A stretch of 64,000 nt of DNA from Patulibacter medicamentivorans (GCF_000240225.1 NZ_AGUD01000019.1:1-64000), one strand, 5' to 3'; shown: positions 52,607-63,268, numbered from the stretch's first letter. Notes: generated by a model not told the origin, from the letters alone. Translations and numbers: made by a program.

Positions 52607-53299
52607 ATGGGTACGACGGCCGACGTCCTCGTGGTCGACGACGAGCCCGCGCTGCTGGCGGCGATCGGGCGCGCGCTGGAGAGCGACGGCTACCGTGTCC
52701 GGTTGGTCGCGAGCGCGGAGGAGGCGATCGACCAGTTGGCGGCGGCGCTCCCAGACGCGATGGTTCTCGACGTGCTGCTGCCGCGCCTCTCGGGGCTCGA
52801 CCTCTGCCGGCAGCTTCGCGCCCGGGGCCAGCGGCTGCCGATCCTGATGCTGACCGCTCGCGACGCGGTGCCGCACCGCGTCGCGGGGCTCGACGCCGGA
52901 GCTGACGACTACCTGGTCAAGCCGTTCGATGTCGAAGAGCTGCTCGCGCGGCTGCGGGCGCTGATGCGCCGGATCGCGCCCGAGGCCGAGCATGGGCAAC
53001 TCCGTGTTGGCCCGCTGGTGCTGGATCTCGGCCAGCGGCGGGTGCGTTGGGCCGACGGTGACGATATCGACCTGACCCACACGGAGTCGGCGCTGCTCGC
53101 CGTCCTGATGCGCAACGCAGGCCACGTTGTCAGCCGCTCGGCGCTCTTCGAGCACGCGTGGGGCTACGACTATGGTCCCGAGGGCGGAACGCTGAGCGTC
53201 TATGTCGGCTACGTGCGGCGCAAGCTGGCTGCCTGCGGGGCCGATCCGCAGCTGCTACGCAACGTGCGCGGCCTCGGCTACTCGCTGGATCGTCCGTGA
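52607..53299 (+). CDS. OmpR-family response regulator
   Basis: 230 residues: receiver domain (about 5-120) with Asp in [12 protein letters not shown] and Lys in [14 protein letters not shown], then a winged helix (about 130-228) ending [28 protein letters not shown]. It forms an operon with the next kinase (GTGA overlap). It is not LuxR-type, so unlikely to read the 19-bp palindrome. The convergent lipoprotein-ABC operon may be its target. The codon mix (more AT-ending codons) differs a little from the genes before 52 kb. Confidence 0.9.
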   Translation: MGTTADVLVVDDEPALLAAIGRALESDGYRVRLVASAEEAIDQLAAALPDAMVLDVLLPRLSGLDLCRQLRARGQRLPILMLTARDAVPHRVAGLDAGADDYLVKPFDVEELLARLRALMRRIAPEAEHGQLRVGPLVLDLGQRRVRWADGDDIDLTHTESALLAVLMRNAGHVVSRSALFEHAWGYDYGPEGGTLSVYVGYVRRKLAACGADPQLLRNVRGLGYSLDRP

Positions 53300-54654
53300 C
53301 GCTGCGCACTCGGCTGGCGATGCTCGTCGGCGTCGCCGTGGCGCTGGTGGTCGCGACGACGTCGGTCACGCTCTACCTCGCCACGGCGGACCGGCTTCGA
53401 GGACAGATCGACGCGTCACTGCGGAATCGGATCGACCGCGTTCTGAGCCTGACGCCAGCCGAGCGGCGCACGCTGGAGCGACGGCTTCGCGGAGCCGTGC
53501 CCGACGACCTGCTTGGCTCGATCGCGAACGGTGCGCAGTTGGTGCGTGCGGACGGTTCGATCCTCCGGGTCGCGCCGCGCGGCCGACCGCTGCCCGTGAC
53601 CGCCGAGGTAGCGCGTCTCGCTCGGGCCGGCAGCGAGCGGCGGATTCTCATGGACGTGGAGGCCGACGGGCAGCACCTGCGGATCATGGCCGCGGGCGCC
53701 GGGCCGCTCGGCGCGGTCGAGGTGGCCCGCTCGCTTGACGAGGTCGACGATGCGCTGGCCGGCCTGTCGCTGATCTGCGTGATCGTCGGCGTCGTCGGCT
53801 GCGTCGTGGCGGCTGGCGTCGGGTTGCTGGTCGCACACCACGGGCTGCGGCCAGTACGCCGATTCACGGCTCGGACGGAGGAGATCTCGCGGACCGGGGA
53901 CACGTCGGTGCGCCTGCCCGTCCATGGTTCCGACGAGCTCTCGCGCCTGGCCGAGGCGCACAACCGGACCCTGCTCGCGCTCGACGAGTCGGTGGTCGCG
54001 CAGCGCCAGCTCGTCGCCGACGCCTCACATGAGCTTCGGACCCCGCTGGCGGCGATTCGGGCCAACGTGCAAGTGCTGCAACGGACGCCGGGCATGCCCG
54101 ATGTCGACCGGGCGCAACTGCTCGACGAGGTGCTGACCGAGACCGCCGCGTTGACGGCGCTCATCGCGGACGTCGTCGATGTCGCTCGCGATGGCTCGGC
54201 GGAGCTGGTGCTCGAGGAGCTGAGGCTCGACTGCGTCGTTGAGGAGGCGCTCGAGCGAGTCCGCCGGCGCTCGACGGACCGGGTCTTCGCGATGTGCGGC
54301 GGTCCGGTCGTGATCGTCGGCGACGAGCAGCTGTTGGCGCGGGCGATCGACAACCTCCTGGACAACGCCGCGAAGTGGGCGCCCAGGGGATCGACCGTCG
54401 ATGTCGCGGTCGAGGGCGGGCGGGTCACGGTTCGCGATCGCGGACCGGGGGTGCCGGAGGTCGAGCTCGGACGGGTCTTCGACCGGTTCTATCGGTCGGC
54501 CGCCGCCCGCGGCACGCGGGGCTCCGGACTTGGCCTTGCGATCGTCCGTCAGGTCGCCCGGGCACACGGCGGCCGGGCGCGGGTCGAGAACGCCGAAGGC
54601 GGTGGCGCGCGATTCTCGATCGACCTCTCTGCCGCGGTTCGGCGACTGGACTGA
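53296..54654 (+). CDS. Membrane sensor histidine kinase
   Basis: 452 residues: a membrane helix near 8-30, an extracytoplasmic sensor domain (about 31-155), a second helix (about 157-180), HAMP, HisKA with [15 protein letters not shown], and HATPase with N box ([11 protein letters not shown]) and the RGPGVP and [11 protein letters not shown] loops. GTG start at 53296, overlapping the regulator stop. It would sense an envelope signal and phosphorylate the preceding OmpR-type regulator. It faces the stop of the lipoprotein gene across 49 bp. Confidence 0.9.
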   Translation: MTLRTRLAMLVGVAVALVVATTSVTLYLATADRLRGQIDASLRNRIDRVLSLTPAERRTLERRLRGAVPDDLLGSIANGAQLVRADGSILRVAPRGRPLPVTAEVARLARAGSERRILMDVEADGQHLRIMAAGAGPLGAVEVARSLDEVDDALAGLSLICVIVGVVGCVVAAGVGLLVAHHGLRPVRRFTARTEEISRTGDTSVRLPVHGSDELSRLAEAHNRTLLALDESVVAQRQLVADASHELRTPLAAIRANVQVLQRTPGMPDVDRAQLLDEVLTETAALTALIADVVDVARDGSAELVLEELRLDCVVEEALERVRRRSTDRVFAMCGGPVVIVGDEQLLARAIDNLLDNAAKWAPRGSTVDVAVEGGRVTVRDRGPGVPEVELGRVFDRFYRSAAARGTRGSGLGLAIVRQVARAHGGRARVENAEGGGARFSIDLSAAVRRLD

Positions 54655-54703
54655 GGAACCGGCCGCCGAACCGCCGCAGCGGCTCAGCGGCCGTCCCGCT
54701 CGG

Positions 54704-56653
54704 TCACCCGGTCGGGCGGAAGCCGCCGGCCGCGGCCGAGATCCGCGGCTCGGCCGCTCGCGGGATCGTCAGCGTGATCCGCCCGTGCTCGTCAGTGCGG
54801 CCCTGGGTGACCAGCCGCCCGCGGACGCGTCGCCGGCCGGGGACGGTGGCGCGGACCACGGCCTGCTGGACCGGGCGATTCAGGGAGTCTTCCGCGACTC
54901 GGGCGTCGACGGCGACGCGCACGCGCATCCGGCGTCCGGCGATCGGCCGTGTCCCGACGATCCGTGCGCGTAGCGCCGGCTGGCGGAGCCCGGGGCACGT
55001 CTCCTGGGTGGGGATCCCGCGCAGGCGGCGTCCGGCCACCTCGCTCTCGACGGTGCCGGAGAACCGCTCCTGGGCGGTCACCGTGACGTCTCCCCGCAGG
55101 AACCCGGGGCGCGCGCCGCGAGCACGAATGTCGGCACTCCAATGCCCGAGCAGGATCGGACTGGGCACGTCCACCCGCTCCCAGCCGTCCAGGAAGGTGC
55201 GGCCGTCGTCGCTGTAGCCGTCGTAGCGCACCGACCACGAACCGGCCAGGTAGGTGCCCAGGAACGTCATTGTCGCGGTGCCGCCGGCCGGTCCAGGCAC
55301 CGTTCGGGCAAGGACCTGCCGACCGGCCATGCCGGTGTACTCGGAGGCGGGCGTCGTCCAGCGTCGGTAGGCGGTCCGGTCGACGTGGATCGGTGTCGGG
55401 GGCGCGGGCGCGGGGGCGACACCGGGCATCCGCACGACGCTGATTCGGGTACGAGCGGCCGGGTCGCTCGGGTCGGGGCGGTTCGGGAGCCGCGTCTCGG
55501 TGACCACGGCACGGTCGCCACCGGGCAGCCACTCCCAGCTGCGCAGGTTCCAGTCGTCCTCCAGCAGCGTGGGCTGACCGCCGTAGCCTCCGCGCTGCTG
55601 GCCGCTGGCCCGGTCCATCAGCCAGCCCTCGTTCATGCAGCGGCGGTTGTTCCACAGGCTCACGCGCCCCAACTGGCCGAACGCCGAAGCGTCGATCAGC
55701 GACGGTCGCTCGAGTTGGGTGAAGACGTCCATCCGGTCAAGCCCCCGCGCCGACGTGTAGTACATCCAGCGCCCGTCGGGGGAGTAGCGCGCGACCTCGT
55801 TGTAGTCGAGGTCGGTGGTCATCTGGCGTCGTTGACCGGTGCGCAGGTCCAGCAGGTAGGTGTCGTAGTTGAGGCCGGTCGTGGTCGCCTGGTACTTGAG
55901 GTACCGGTTCCCGTCGACGAAGCTCGCTCCCTCGTAGAAGCGCCCGCCATTGATCCAGTCCGCGATCGCGTTCGAGGGCCGGAACTGAGGGGTGACGACG
56001 CGCGGGTCGGTTACCACGTACTCGTCGGCGCGCCGCTCGAGCCGGCCGAGCGTGACGCGCGGGCCGTCGTGCATCCGAACTTCGTTCCAGGCCACGAACT
56101 CCCCGTAGGCGTCGACCGTCGCCTCGCGATTCTGCGCTCCCTGCAGAAGGCTGTCCAACGGGAAGCGCACCGGAACCACGCGGGACCGTTCGCATCGATA
56201 GACGCTCGGAGCACATTCCAGGATCGACCACTGGAAGTCGCCGGTGCCTCCGCTCAGTGGGTTGCCGGTGGTGGCCTGCCCGCTGTTGTCGGCCAGCCAC
56301 ATCCGGCGGCCGTCCTCGAGCAGGTCGGCCTTCTGAGCGGTCGGCACGCGCCCGCAGGTGATGCAGCGGTAGCCGCGGCCGTCGAGATCGGTGACCGCGA
56401 TCTGGGCCTTGCCGCCCACGGTGACGGAGAAGTAGAGGTGCTTGGCGTCCGGTGCCAGGTGCGCGCCGCCCGTGTCCCCCTTGCCACCCGCGTCCGCCTC
56501 GGGCGGCAGTCGCAGCTGGATGCGGCGTTCGACGTCGAGCGACTGGAGCGGCGGCGGGACGGCCTGCGCTGCGGGGCAGCCCACGAGGGCCGGGGCCAGC
56601 AGGGCGGTCGTTGCGAGCGAGGCGCGATGCCACGGACGAGGGCGGAAGCTCAT
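54704..56653 (-). CDS. Secreted beta-propeller lipoprotein
   Basis: 649 residues. The N terminus is a signal peptide with a lipobox-like LVGC at about residues 23-26 (ATTALLAPALVGC). Residues ~40-420 hold repeats with TolB/PD40 character (HLAPDAKHLYFS, YSPDGRWMYYTS, WEWLPGGDRAVVTE). A beta-rich region follows (about 430-545), and the last ~90 residues resemble an Ig-like/carboxypeptidase-regulatory domain. It contains a few cysteines that could pair (YRCITC). It is probably anchored outside the membrane and served by the two ABC genes upstream in the operon. No family with known activity was recognised. Confidence 0.72.
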   Translation of the reverse strand: MSFRPRPWHRASLATTALLAPALVGCPAAQAVPPPLQSLDVERRIQLRLPPEADAGGKGDTGGAHLAPDAKHLYFSVTVGGKAQIAVTDLDGRGYRCITCGRVPTAQKADLLEDGRRMWLADNSGQATTGNPLSGGTGDFQWSILECAPSVYRCERSRVVPVRFPLDSLLQGAQNREATVDAYGEFVAWNEVRMHDGPRVTLGRLERRADEYVVTDPRVVTPQFRPSNAIADWINGGRFYEGASFVDGNRYLKYQATTTGLNYDTYLLDLRTGQRRQMTTDLDYNEVARYSPDGRWMYYTSARGLDRMDVFTQLERPSLIDASAFGQLGRVSLWNNRRCMNEGWLMDRASGQQRGGYGGQPTLLEDDWNLRSWEWLPGGDRAVVTETRLPNRPDPSDPAARTRISVVRMPGVAPAPAPPTPIHVDRTAYRRWTTPASEYTGMAGRQVLARTVPGPAGGTATMTFLGTYLAGSWSVRYDGYSDDGRTFLDGWERVDVPSPILLGHWSADIRARGARPGFLRGDVTVTAQERFSGTVESEVAGRRLRGIPTQETCPGLRQPALRARIVGTRPIAGRRMRVRVAVDARVAEDSLNRPVQQAVVRATVPGRRRVRGRLVTQGRTDEHGRITLTIPRAAEPRISAAAGGFRPTG

Positions 56654-56671
56654 GCGGTGTCCTTTGGGAGG

Positions 56672-57364
<693 letters not shown>

Positions 57365-57372
57365 GGTGACTC

Positions 57373-58818
57373 CTAGTCGATCTGTCGCAGAGCGTCGGCG
57401 GGGCGAAGACGGGCGGCGCGCGCGGCACCGACCGCCCCCGCGAGCAGGCCGGCGAGGACTGCCAGTCCGAGGCCGACGAGGAGCACGCCGCCGTCGACCG
57501 GGGCCGTCAGGGTGACTGCCGCCGAGGTCGGCTCGACCGCCCCGCGACCGAAGCCGGCCAATCCCGCCAGCCCACCGCCGACGGGGTGCTCCGACGGGGC
57601 GACGGACGCTCGAAGGACGATTCCGGCGCGGCTGATGGCACAGGCGACGGCCAAGCCGGTGGCGACGCCGAGAAGGCCACCGAGGACACCCTGCAGCAGC
57701 GACTCACCGGCCAGCTGGCGGACGAGCCGCGCGCGACTCCAGCCGATCGCGCGCAGGGTCCCCAGTTCGCGGGTGCGCTTCCCGACCGATCCGAGCGTGA
57801 TGAGGGCGGTCAGCACGAACGCCGCCGCAAGCGCGAGCAGGACGAGCGCGGTGCCGAGGCGCTCGACCAGGTCGTCGGCATCCGCCAGCGACCCGTCGAC
57901 GTTGGCGGCGAGGTCCGCCGCGGTCGTCGCGGTGGTTCCCGGGAGGTCCGTCTCCAGCCGCGTTCGCAGCGCCCCGACATCGTCGGATCGATCGGCCCGC
58001 ACGCGGATCTCGGTGACCGTGCCGGGACGATCGGCGATCGCCTGCAGCTCGCTCAGCGGCAGGTAGGCGTCTGAGCGTTCGGCGCCGAGCGGTGCTGAGA
58101 CGAGGCCGACGACCTCGTAGTGGCGGGTGCCGATCGGGCACGTCGACCCGACTCGTAGCCCCCGGCGACGGGCGACGGCCAGATCGAGGACGACTTCGCG
58201 GTGAGCGCCGCGCGCCAGCCAGCGCCCGTCGGTGACCTGGTCGGGGCCGACGGTCGCCAACGCGGGGTGCGTGGTGTCGACCCCTGTGACGGTGCTGCTG
58301 GCGATGTCGACGCCTTCGAGACCAGCGGCCCGCAGCGTCTGGGCGCCTGGCGTCCCGCTTCCCGCGGACGCCGGGACTTCGCCGCTGACATCGATCGCGT
58401 CGAGGGTCAGGCTGCCGGCCGCCTCACGCACGTCGGGTGCGGACGCGGCGGCCTGGACGTCGCGGTCGTCGAAGCCGAGGCGGGCGCTGGACACGAACGC
58501 GGTCCGGCGGAAGCGGTCGCCCGGCTCGCCGAGGTCGTCGAGCGCGACTCGCGCCGCTTCGTTCTCCTCCCGCAGCCGTCGACGATCGGCGATCGACGGC
58601 GCCTCACCGCTCGCGGAACCGACCGGGCGGGCGAGGGAGAGGTCGGTGCCAAGCCCGCTCAGCGGCCGCAGGACGCGGTCCTGGGCAGCGGCGAGGCCGT
58701 CCGCGAGCGCGCTCACCGTGACCGCGAGCCCAACGCCGACCCCGAGTACGAGGGTTGTCAGGAGAGTGCGCCGGTGTCGCCGTCGAAGCTCGCCGAGGGC
58801 GTAGATGATGCCGAACAT
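57373..58818 (-). CDS. FtsX/MacB-like permease
   Basis: 481 residues with an N-terminal helix (TLLTTLVLGVGVGLAV), a large extracytoplasmic domain (about 45-310, MacB-periplasmic-core-like), and three C-terminal helices with ELGTLRAIGWSRARLVRQLAGE, the conserved coupling segment of the FtsX family. It is first in the operon permease, ATPase and lipoprotein. Lipoprotein and permease probably act together. The two flanking two-component systems make envelope-stress control plausible. Confidence 0.85.
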   Translation of the reverse strand: MFGIIYALGELRRRHRRTLLTTLVLGVGVGLAVTVSALADGLAAAQDRVLRPLSGLGTDLSLARPVGSASGEAPSIADRRRLREENEAARVALDDLGEPGDRFRRTAFVSSARLGFDDRDVQAAASAPDVREAAGSLTLDAIDVSGEVPASAGSGTPGAQTLRAAGLEGVDIASSTVTGVDTTHPALATVGPDQVTDGRWLARGAHREVVLDLAVARRRGLRVGSTCPIGTRHYEVVGLVSAPLGAERSDAYLPLSELQAIADRPGTVTEIRVRADRSDDVGALRTRLETDLPGTTATTAADLAANVDGSLADADDLVERLGTALVLLALAAAFVLTALITLGSVGKRTRELGTLRAIGWSRARLVRQLAGESLLQGVLGGLLGVATGLAVACAISRAGIVLRASVAPSEHPVGGGLAGLAGFGRGAVEPTSAAVTLTAPVDGGVLLVGLGLAVLAGLLAGAVGAARAARLRPADALRQID

Positions 58819-58924
58819 CGTGTGCTCGACTGTGGCTGGCGAGTTCGAGATCCATCCAAGAGCCTGCGCGACGGGGGCCGCTGCGACGGCGCGCCGCTCG
58901 GGGTTGGAAGCCGCTCGCGCGGGC

Positions 58925-60157
58925 TTACGGGGCCGCGGCCCGGAACACGGCCTCGAAGGTCGTCGGCGCGCCGCGCACCAGCTGCAGGTCGCCGCCGGCG
59001 CGGCGCGCCAGCTCGCGCGCGACCGCCAGCCCGATCCCGCTCCCGTGGCCGACGCCGCGGGCGAAGATCGCCGTCGTGCCGGTGCCGGCCAGCGAGCATC
59101 CCGCGTCGCCGACGGCGATCCGGACCCAGCCGGCGGCGCGGCCGGTCCGGACCGTGGTGTCGCCGACGCCGTGGCGCAGCGCGTTGTCGAGCAGGACGTC
59201 GAGGATCTGGCGCGCGCTCTCGGGCTCGACGTGCGCCGGCAGGCCGGCGTCGGCCTCGACCTCCAGCCGCCGGCCGGCGTCGGCGAAGCGGGTGCCCCAG
59301 TGCCCGGCCACCACGTGGTCGGCGACGAGCGCCCCGAGGTCGACGAGCCCCGGCTCGTCGTCGCGGTGGCGGGCGACGGCCTCGAGGTGCTCGATCGTGG
59401 TCACGAGCCGGTCGACCTGCTGGAGCGCGGCGTCGGCCTCGTCGGTCGCGTCGCTCGAGTCGGCCAGCCGGTGCAGCTCCTCCAGCCGCAGTCGCAGCCC
59501 GGTCAGCGGCGTCCGCAGCTGGTGCGAGACGTTGGCGGTGAACTCCCGCTCGCGGCGGATCGATCCGGCGATCCGGCGGTCGGCGTCGTTCAGCGCCTGC
59601 TGGACCTGGTCGATCTCGGCGAGCTGGCGCGCCACGGGCCGGTCGTCGTAGTCGGGGTTCCCGAGCCGCTCGACGCGGCCGGCCAGCTGCTCCAGCGGGG
59701 CCGCCAGCCGGCGGGCCTGGATCGACGCCAGCGCGATCGCGGCGACCAGGGCGGCGAGCCCCGATCCGGCGACCGCCAGCCACACGATCCCGACGTCGTC
59801 CTCGCGTGCGGCGGCGGGGGCGACCAGCGTCACGCTCAGCGGTCCGCCGTCGCCCGAGGCGACCTCGGTCCGCGCGCCGCGGGGGAGGCGGCCGAGCGTG
59901 ATCCGGCGGCCGTCGGAGCGCGTCACCCGCAGCGCCTCGTCCGCCGGCAGCAGGTCGTCGACCAGCGCGAACGTCAGCGGCGTCCCGCGCGACTGCGCGC
60001 GGGCGATCCGCAGGGCCGCCTCGTCGGCGCGGCGCTCGAGCCGCATGTCGGCGCGCTGGCGCAGCAGCGCGGTCCCGACCAGCCCCAGCGGCACGCCGAG
60101 GACGAGGACCGTGGCGAGGGCGATCAGGCAGGTCGAGAGCAGCAGCCGGCGCCTCAC
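58925..60157 (-). CDS. Membrane sensor histidine kinase
   Basis: 410 residues: a helix near 6-27, an extracytoplasmic part, a second helix (about 125-147), HAMP-like region, HisKA with TANVSHQLRTPLTGLR, and HATPase with N box ILDVLLDNALRHG. The G1 region reads DAGCSLAG where DxGxG is usual, so ATP binding could be altered. The GTG at 60157 overlaps the regulator stop (GTGA). Partner of the OmpR-type regulator directly upstream. Confidence 0.87.
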   Translation of the reverse strand: MRRRLLLSTCLIALATVLVLGVPLGLVGTALLRQRADMRLERRADEAALRIARAQSRGTPLTFALVDDLLPADEALRVTRSDGRRITLGRLPRGARTEVASGDGGPLSVTLVAPAAAREDDVGIVWLAVAGSGLAALVAAIALASIQARRLAAPLEQLAGRVERLGNPDYDDRPVARQLAEIDQVQQALNDADRRIAGSIRREREFTANVSHQLRTPLTGLRLRLEELHRLADSSDATDEADAALQQVDRLVTTIEHLEAVARHRDDEPGLVDLGALVADHVVAGHWGTRFADAGRRLEVEADAGLPAHVEPESARQILDVLLDNALRHGVGDTTVRTGRAAGWVRIAVGDAGCSLAGTGTTAIFARGVGHGSGIGLAVARELARRAGGDLQLVRGAPTTFEAVFRAAAP

Positions 60158-60825
60158 GGCTGCTCCAGCCGGAAGCCGTAGCCGCGCACGGTGGTGATCA
60201 GCGGCGGATCGCCGAGCTTCTGCCGCAGCCATCCGACGTGGACGTCGAGGGTCTTGGTCGACCCCCACCAGTTCTCGTCCCAGACGCCGCTCATCAGCTC
60301 CTCGCGGCGGACGGCGTCACCGGCCCGCGCCGCCAGGAACAGCAGCAGGTCGAACTCCTTCGGCGACAGCGCGAGCTCGCGATCGCCGCGCCAGGCACGG
60401 CGCGAGCCGGGGTCGACCCGCAGGTCGGCGACCTCGACCGGGCTCGAGCCGGCGCCCGCCGCCGGCTCGCGCCGCAGCAGCGCGCGGACGCGGGCGACGA
60501 GCACCGCCAGGCTGAACGGCTTGGTCACGTAGTCGTCGGCGCCGGCATCGAGGCCGAGCACCTCGTCGAGCTCCGAGCTGCGGGCCGTCAGCAGCAGGAC
60601 GCCGGTGCCGGGGTGCAGCTCGCGCACGCGCCGGCAGACCTCGATCCCGTCGATCCCCGGCAGGCCGATGTCGAGCACGACCAGGTCGACCGGCTCGCGC
60701 TCCAGGTGCTCGATGGCGTCCTCGCCCGACGCGACGTAGGCGACGTCGAACTGCTCCCGTCGCAGCGCTCGCACCAGCGGCTCGCCGATGCTCTCGTCGT
60801 CCTCGACCACCAGCAACCGCTGCAC
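60154..60825 (-). CDS. OmpR-family response regulator
   Basis: 223 residues: receiver domain with Asp in LVVLDIGLPGIDG and Lys in YVTKPFSLAVLVAR, then a winged-helix domain (LSPKEFDLLLFLA through VRGYGFRLEQP). The GTG at 60825 is selected because -10 TACGAT ends 6 nt upstream (60832), which predicts a leaderless mRNA; the frame upstream to 60987 lacks a ribosome site. Operon with the kinase at 58925. A CTTTGCC box upstream may be its own binding site. Confidence 0.88.
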   Translation of the reverse strand: MQRLLVVEDDESIGEPLVRALRREQFDVAYVASGEDAIEHLEREPVDLVVLDIGLPGIDGIEVCRRVRELHPGTGVLLLTARSSELDEVLGLDAGADDYVTKPFSLAVLVARVRALLRREPAAGAGSSPVEVADLRVDPGSRRAWRGDRELALSPKEFDLLLFLAARAGDAVRREELMSGVWDENWWGSTKTLDVHVGWLRQKLGDPPLITTVRGYGFRLEQP

Positions 60826-60831
60826 AGGCCG

Positions 60832-60882
60832 ATCGTACGCGGCCCCACGGGCCCGGCGAGGGATCTTTGCCAAGCCTTGTCG
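60832..60882 (-). promoter_or_regulatory. Promoter of the OmpR-type regulator with a CTTTGCC box
   Basis: Minus-strand -10 TACGAT (60837-60832) lies 6 nt before the GTG. About 30 bp upstream, the plus strand reads CTTTGCC (60865-60871) and a degenerate CCTTGTC (60875-60881), close to the 11-bp-spaced pair at 51910. Autoregulation is possible. Confidence 0.4.
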
Positions 60883-60980
60883 CGGGGCTGCCGGGCGGTT
60901 GGGGGAGCACCCGCCACGATCGTCGTCACGGTCGACGTCCGTCGGCCGGCGCCTCACCCCGACGATCCACCGGAGCACCC

Positions 60981-61397
60981 ATGACACACGACCACGAGAC
61001 CCCGGCGACGACCATCCGCGACGGCATCGCGCGGGCCGTCGGCGTGGTCGGCATCAGCGGCATCGGCCTGATCCACCTGCTGGACGCCCCGGGCAAGTAC
61101 GCCGAGACGCCCTACATGTTCTGGATGTACATCGCGTTGATCCTCGGCTGCATCGCGGTCGCCGGCGAGCTGATCCGCAGCGGGTCGCTTCGTCGGGCTC
61201 AGCGCCGCCGTCCTGGCCGCCGGCCGCCGCGTGGTCCGCAGCTCGCGCGGCCTCGTCGCCCAGACCTCGTGAGCTCCCGCGTCGCGGGCCGGTCGAACGG
61301 CCCGCGACGCGCCGCTCACCAGCCCTCCTGGCGCCCCAGCGGCGTCAGGTCGAGCATCAGCGCGAACGACAGCACGTTCTCGACCCCGCGGGCGTAG
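60981..61397 (+). CDS. Small membrane protein, possibly frameshifted
   Basis: From the ATG at 60981 (GGAG upstream) the frame gives 138 residues. The first ~68 look genuine: a soluble head and two membrane helices (VVGISGIGLIHLLDA and MFWMYIALILGCIAVAGEL). After about 61185 the frame turns into Arg/Pro/Ser-rich text and overlaps the convergent DUF899 gene by 82 bp. Another frame over 61180-61272 instead reads GRFVGLSAAVLAAGRR and ends at TGA 61270-61272, before the neighbour. That suggests a frameshift or internal deletion joining two membrane parts. The family is not firmly recognised. Confidence 0.5.
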   Translation: MTHDHETPATTIRDGIARAVGVVGISGIGLIHLLDAPGKYAETPYMFWMYIALILGCIAVAGELIRSGSLRRAQRRRPGRRPPRGPQLARPRRPDLVSSRVAGRSNGPRRAAHQPSWRPSGVRSSISANDSTFSTPRA

Positions 61398-62032
61398 GTC
61401 GAGTAGGTGTGGAAGACCTGGTCGCCGTCGCGCAGGAACACGCTCAGCCCGTGCTGCTCGCCCTCGGCGAACCACGGGTGCCCGGCCCGCCGGTGGTCCT
61501 CGGCGTCGCGGTAGTCGTAGACCGGGGGAGCGATCCGCGCGTCGAGGGTGACCTGGAAGTCGTAGTTGAACTCGCTCCCGAACGAGGAGTACCACGGCAG
61601 CTTCCAGCCCCGCAGCCGGCGGTAGGGCTCGATCCGGTGCTGCGGCGCGCGCGAGACCAGCGCCAGGGTCGTGTCGCGCTCGCGCAGGTCGTCCAGGCGG
61701 CCGAGGTCGTCGACGAAGGCGGTGCAGCCGGTGCAGCCCGCATCCCAGCCGGGATCGAACATGAAGTGGTAGACGATCAGCTGGCGGCGCCCCTCGAACA
61801 GGTCGACCAGCCGGGCTGGGCCGTCGAGCCCCTCGAAGCGGTAGGACTTGTCGATCCGGACCATCGGCAGCGCGCGGCGGAGCGCCGCGATCGCGTCGCC
61901 GGCCCGGGTCAGCTCCTTCTCGCGGGCCAGCAGGTCCAGGCGCGCGGCCAGCCAGGTCTCGCGGTCGACGACGTGCGGCAGGGCGACGGCATGGCGGTCG
62001 TCCGCGTCGTCGCTGTCGCATTCGCTGCACAT
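61316..62032 (-). CDS. DUF899-family thioredoxin-like protein
   Basis: 238 residues with the DUF899 pattern: HVVDRETWLAARLDLLAREKELTRAGD at the start (two segments), RYVYHFMFDPGWDAGCTGC (read LIVYHFMFDPGWDAGCTGC) with a CxxC-like CTGC, SRAPQHRIEPYRRLRGW and the C-terminal GVENVLSFALMLDLTPLGRQE. The fold is AhpC/TSA-like. It may act in redox defence, but no activity is established for the family. The N terminus has an extra MCSECDSDD head with two cysteines. It lies 93 bp after the ECF sigma gene on the same strand. Confidence 0.82.
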   Translation of the reverse strand: MCSECDSDDADDRHAVALPHVVDRETWLAARLDLLAREKELTRAGDAIAALRRALPMVRIDKSYRFEGLDGPARLVDLFEGRRQLIVYHFMFDPGWDAGCTGCTAFVDDLGRLDDLRERDTTLALVSRAPQHRIEPYRRLRGWKLPWYSSFGSEFNYDFQVTLDARIAPPVYDYRDAEDHRRAGHPWFAEGEQHGLSVFLRDGDQVFHTYSTYARGVENVLSFALMLDLTPLGRQEGW

Positions 62033-62125
62033 CGCTGGCGCTCCCGGGTCGCTGGCCGGCGGTCGATCGTCCGCCTCTGCCCGCTATGACCGGCCGTGGC
62101 GGCGAAACTCATCGCCGTCGCGTGC

Positions 62126-63184
62126 TCAGGCCGGCAGCTCGGCGGGCAGCCCGAAGCGCGCGAACTGCCCGGGGTCCACGAAGCCGGTGATCTCGACGAT
62201 CCGATCGCCGCGCAGGGTCAGGACCTGGAGCACGGTCGGCCGGTGGGCGCCGTGCCCGGGGTCCCAGCTGTAGGTGCCGAACGCCGGCTGGCCGCTGGCG
62301 CGGGTCGGCACGACCCGCACGCGACGGTTGCCCTCGGCGTCGTAGACCCGCCCGTTGAACGCCCACTCGCGGAGGAAGACCAGCAGCTGCTCGCCGCGGA
62401 ACCAGGTCGCCATCGGCGGCATCGTGATCGCGGCGTCGGCGGTCAGCATCGCGGCCACCGCGTCGACGTCGCCGCGCTCCCAGGCCTCGGCGTAGCGGCG
62501 GACGAGCGCCGCGACCTTCTCGTCGCCGAGCGCCCGCAGCGTCGCCTGCTGGCTCTGCGTCGGACGCTTGTCCTCGACGGTCTTGCGGGCCCGCTGGAGC
62601 GCGCTGTTGACCGACGCCACCGTCGTCTCCATCGCCTCCGCGACCTCGCGGGCGGAGTACCCGAGGACCTCGAACAGGATCAGCGCCGCGCGCTGGCGGG
62701 CGGGCAGGTGCTGGAGCGCGGCGATGAACGCCAGCTCGACGCCCTCGCGCTGCTCGTAGCGGGCGGCCGGCGCCGCGTAGCCGTCCTCGACCCCGAGCCG
62801 CTCGTCGGGGTAGGGCTCGATCCAGACCGACTCGGTCAGCGGCGGCCCGGGACCGTCGTGGGCGTCGGTCGGCGGGCCGTAGTCCATCGGCAGCACCCGC
62901 TTCGGGCGCTTGGCGATCTGGTCGAGGCAGGTGTTGGTGGCGATCTTGTAGAGCCACGAGCGCGTCGAGCTGCGGCCCTCGAAGCGGGCGAGGCCGCGCC
63001 ACGCCCGCAGCAGCGCCTCCTGGAGCGCGTCCTCGGCGTCCTGGACCGAGCCGAGCATCCGGTAGCAGTGGGCGTGCAGCTCGCGGCGGTGGGGCCCGAT
63101 CAGCCGGTCGTAGGCGCCCTCGTCGCCGCGTCGCGCGGCGGCGAGCAGGTCGCGCTGCTGGGCAGGAGTCGACGGGGCCACCAT
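62126..63184 (-). CDS. ECF sigma factor with SnoaL-like C-terminal domain
   Basis: 352 residues: sigma region 2 (about 8-80; ELHAHCYRMLGSVQDAEDALQEALLRAWRG in two segments), region 4 (about 140-200; ALQHLPARQRAALILFEVLG and VAEAMETTVASVNSALQRARK), then a ~130-residue SnoaL_2-like domain (MLTADAAITMPPMATWFRG). The plan fits the SigG/ECF41-type groups whose C-terminal domain controls activity in place of a separate anti-sigma factor. It probably redirects RNA polymerase to stress promoters. No link to the regulon palindrome is visible. Confidence 0.9.
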   Translation of the reverse strand: MVAPSTPAQQRDLLAAARRGDEGAYDRLIGPHRRELHAHCYRMLGSVQDAEDALQEALLRAWRGLARFEGRSSTRSWLYKIATNTCLDQIAKRPKRVLPMDYGPPTDAHDGPGPPLTESVWIEPYPDERLGVEDGYAAPAARYEQREGVELAFIAALQHLPARQRAALILFEVLGYSAREVAEAMETTVASVNSALQRARKTVEDKRPTQSQQATLRALGDEKVAALVRRYAEAWERGDVDAVAAMLTADAAITMPPMATWFRGEQLLVFLREWAFNGRVYDAEGNRRVRVVPTRASGQPAFGTYSWDPGHGAHRPTVLQVLTLRGDRIVEITGFVDPGQFARFGLPAELPA

Positions 63185-63268
63185 CCGGCTCGCAGCCTAG
63201 CTCGGCCCGAGGGCGCCCGGACGCCTCCGACGAGCGGCCGGGCGCCCGGTCGCCCGACCCGGGTTGCT

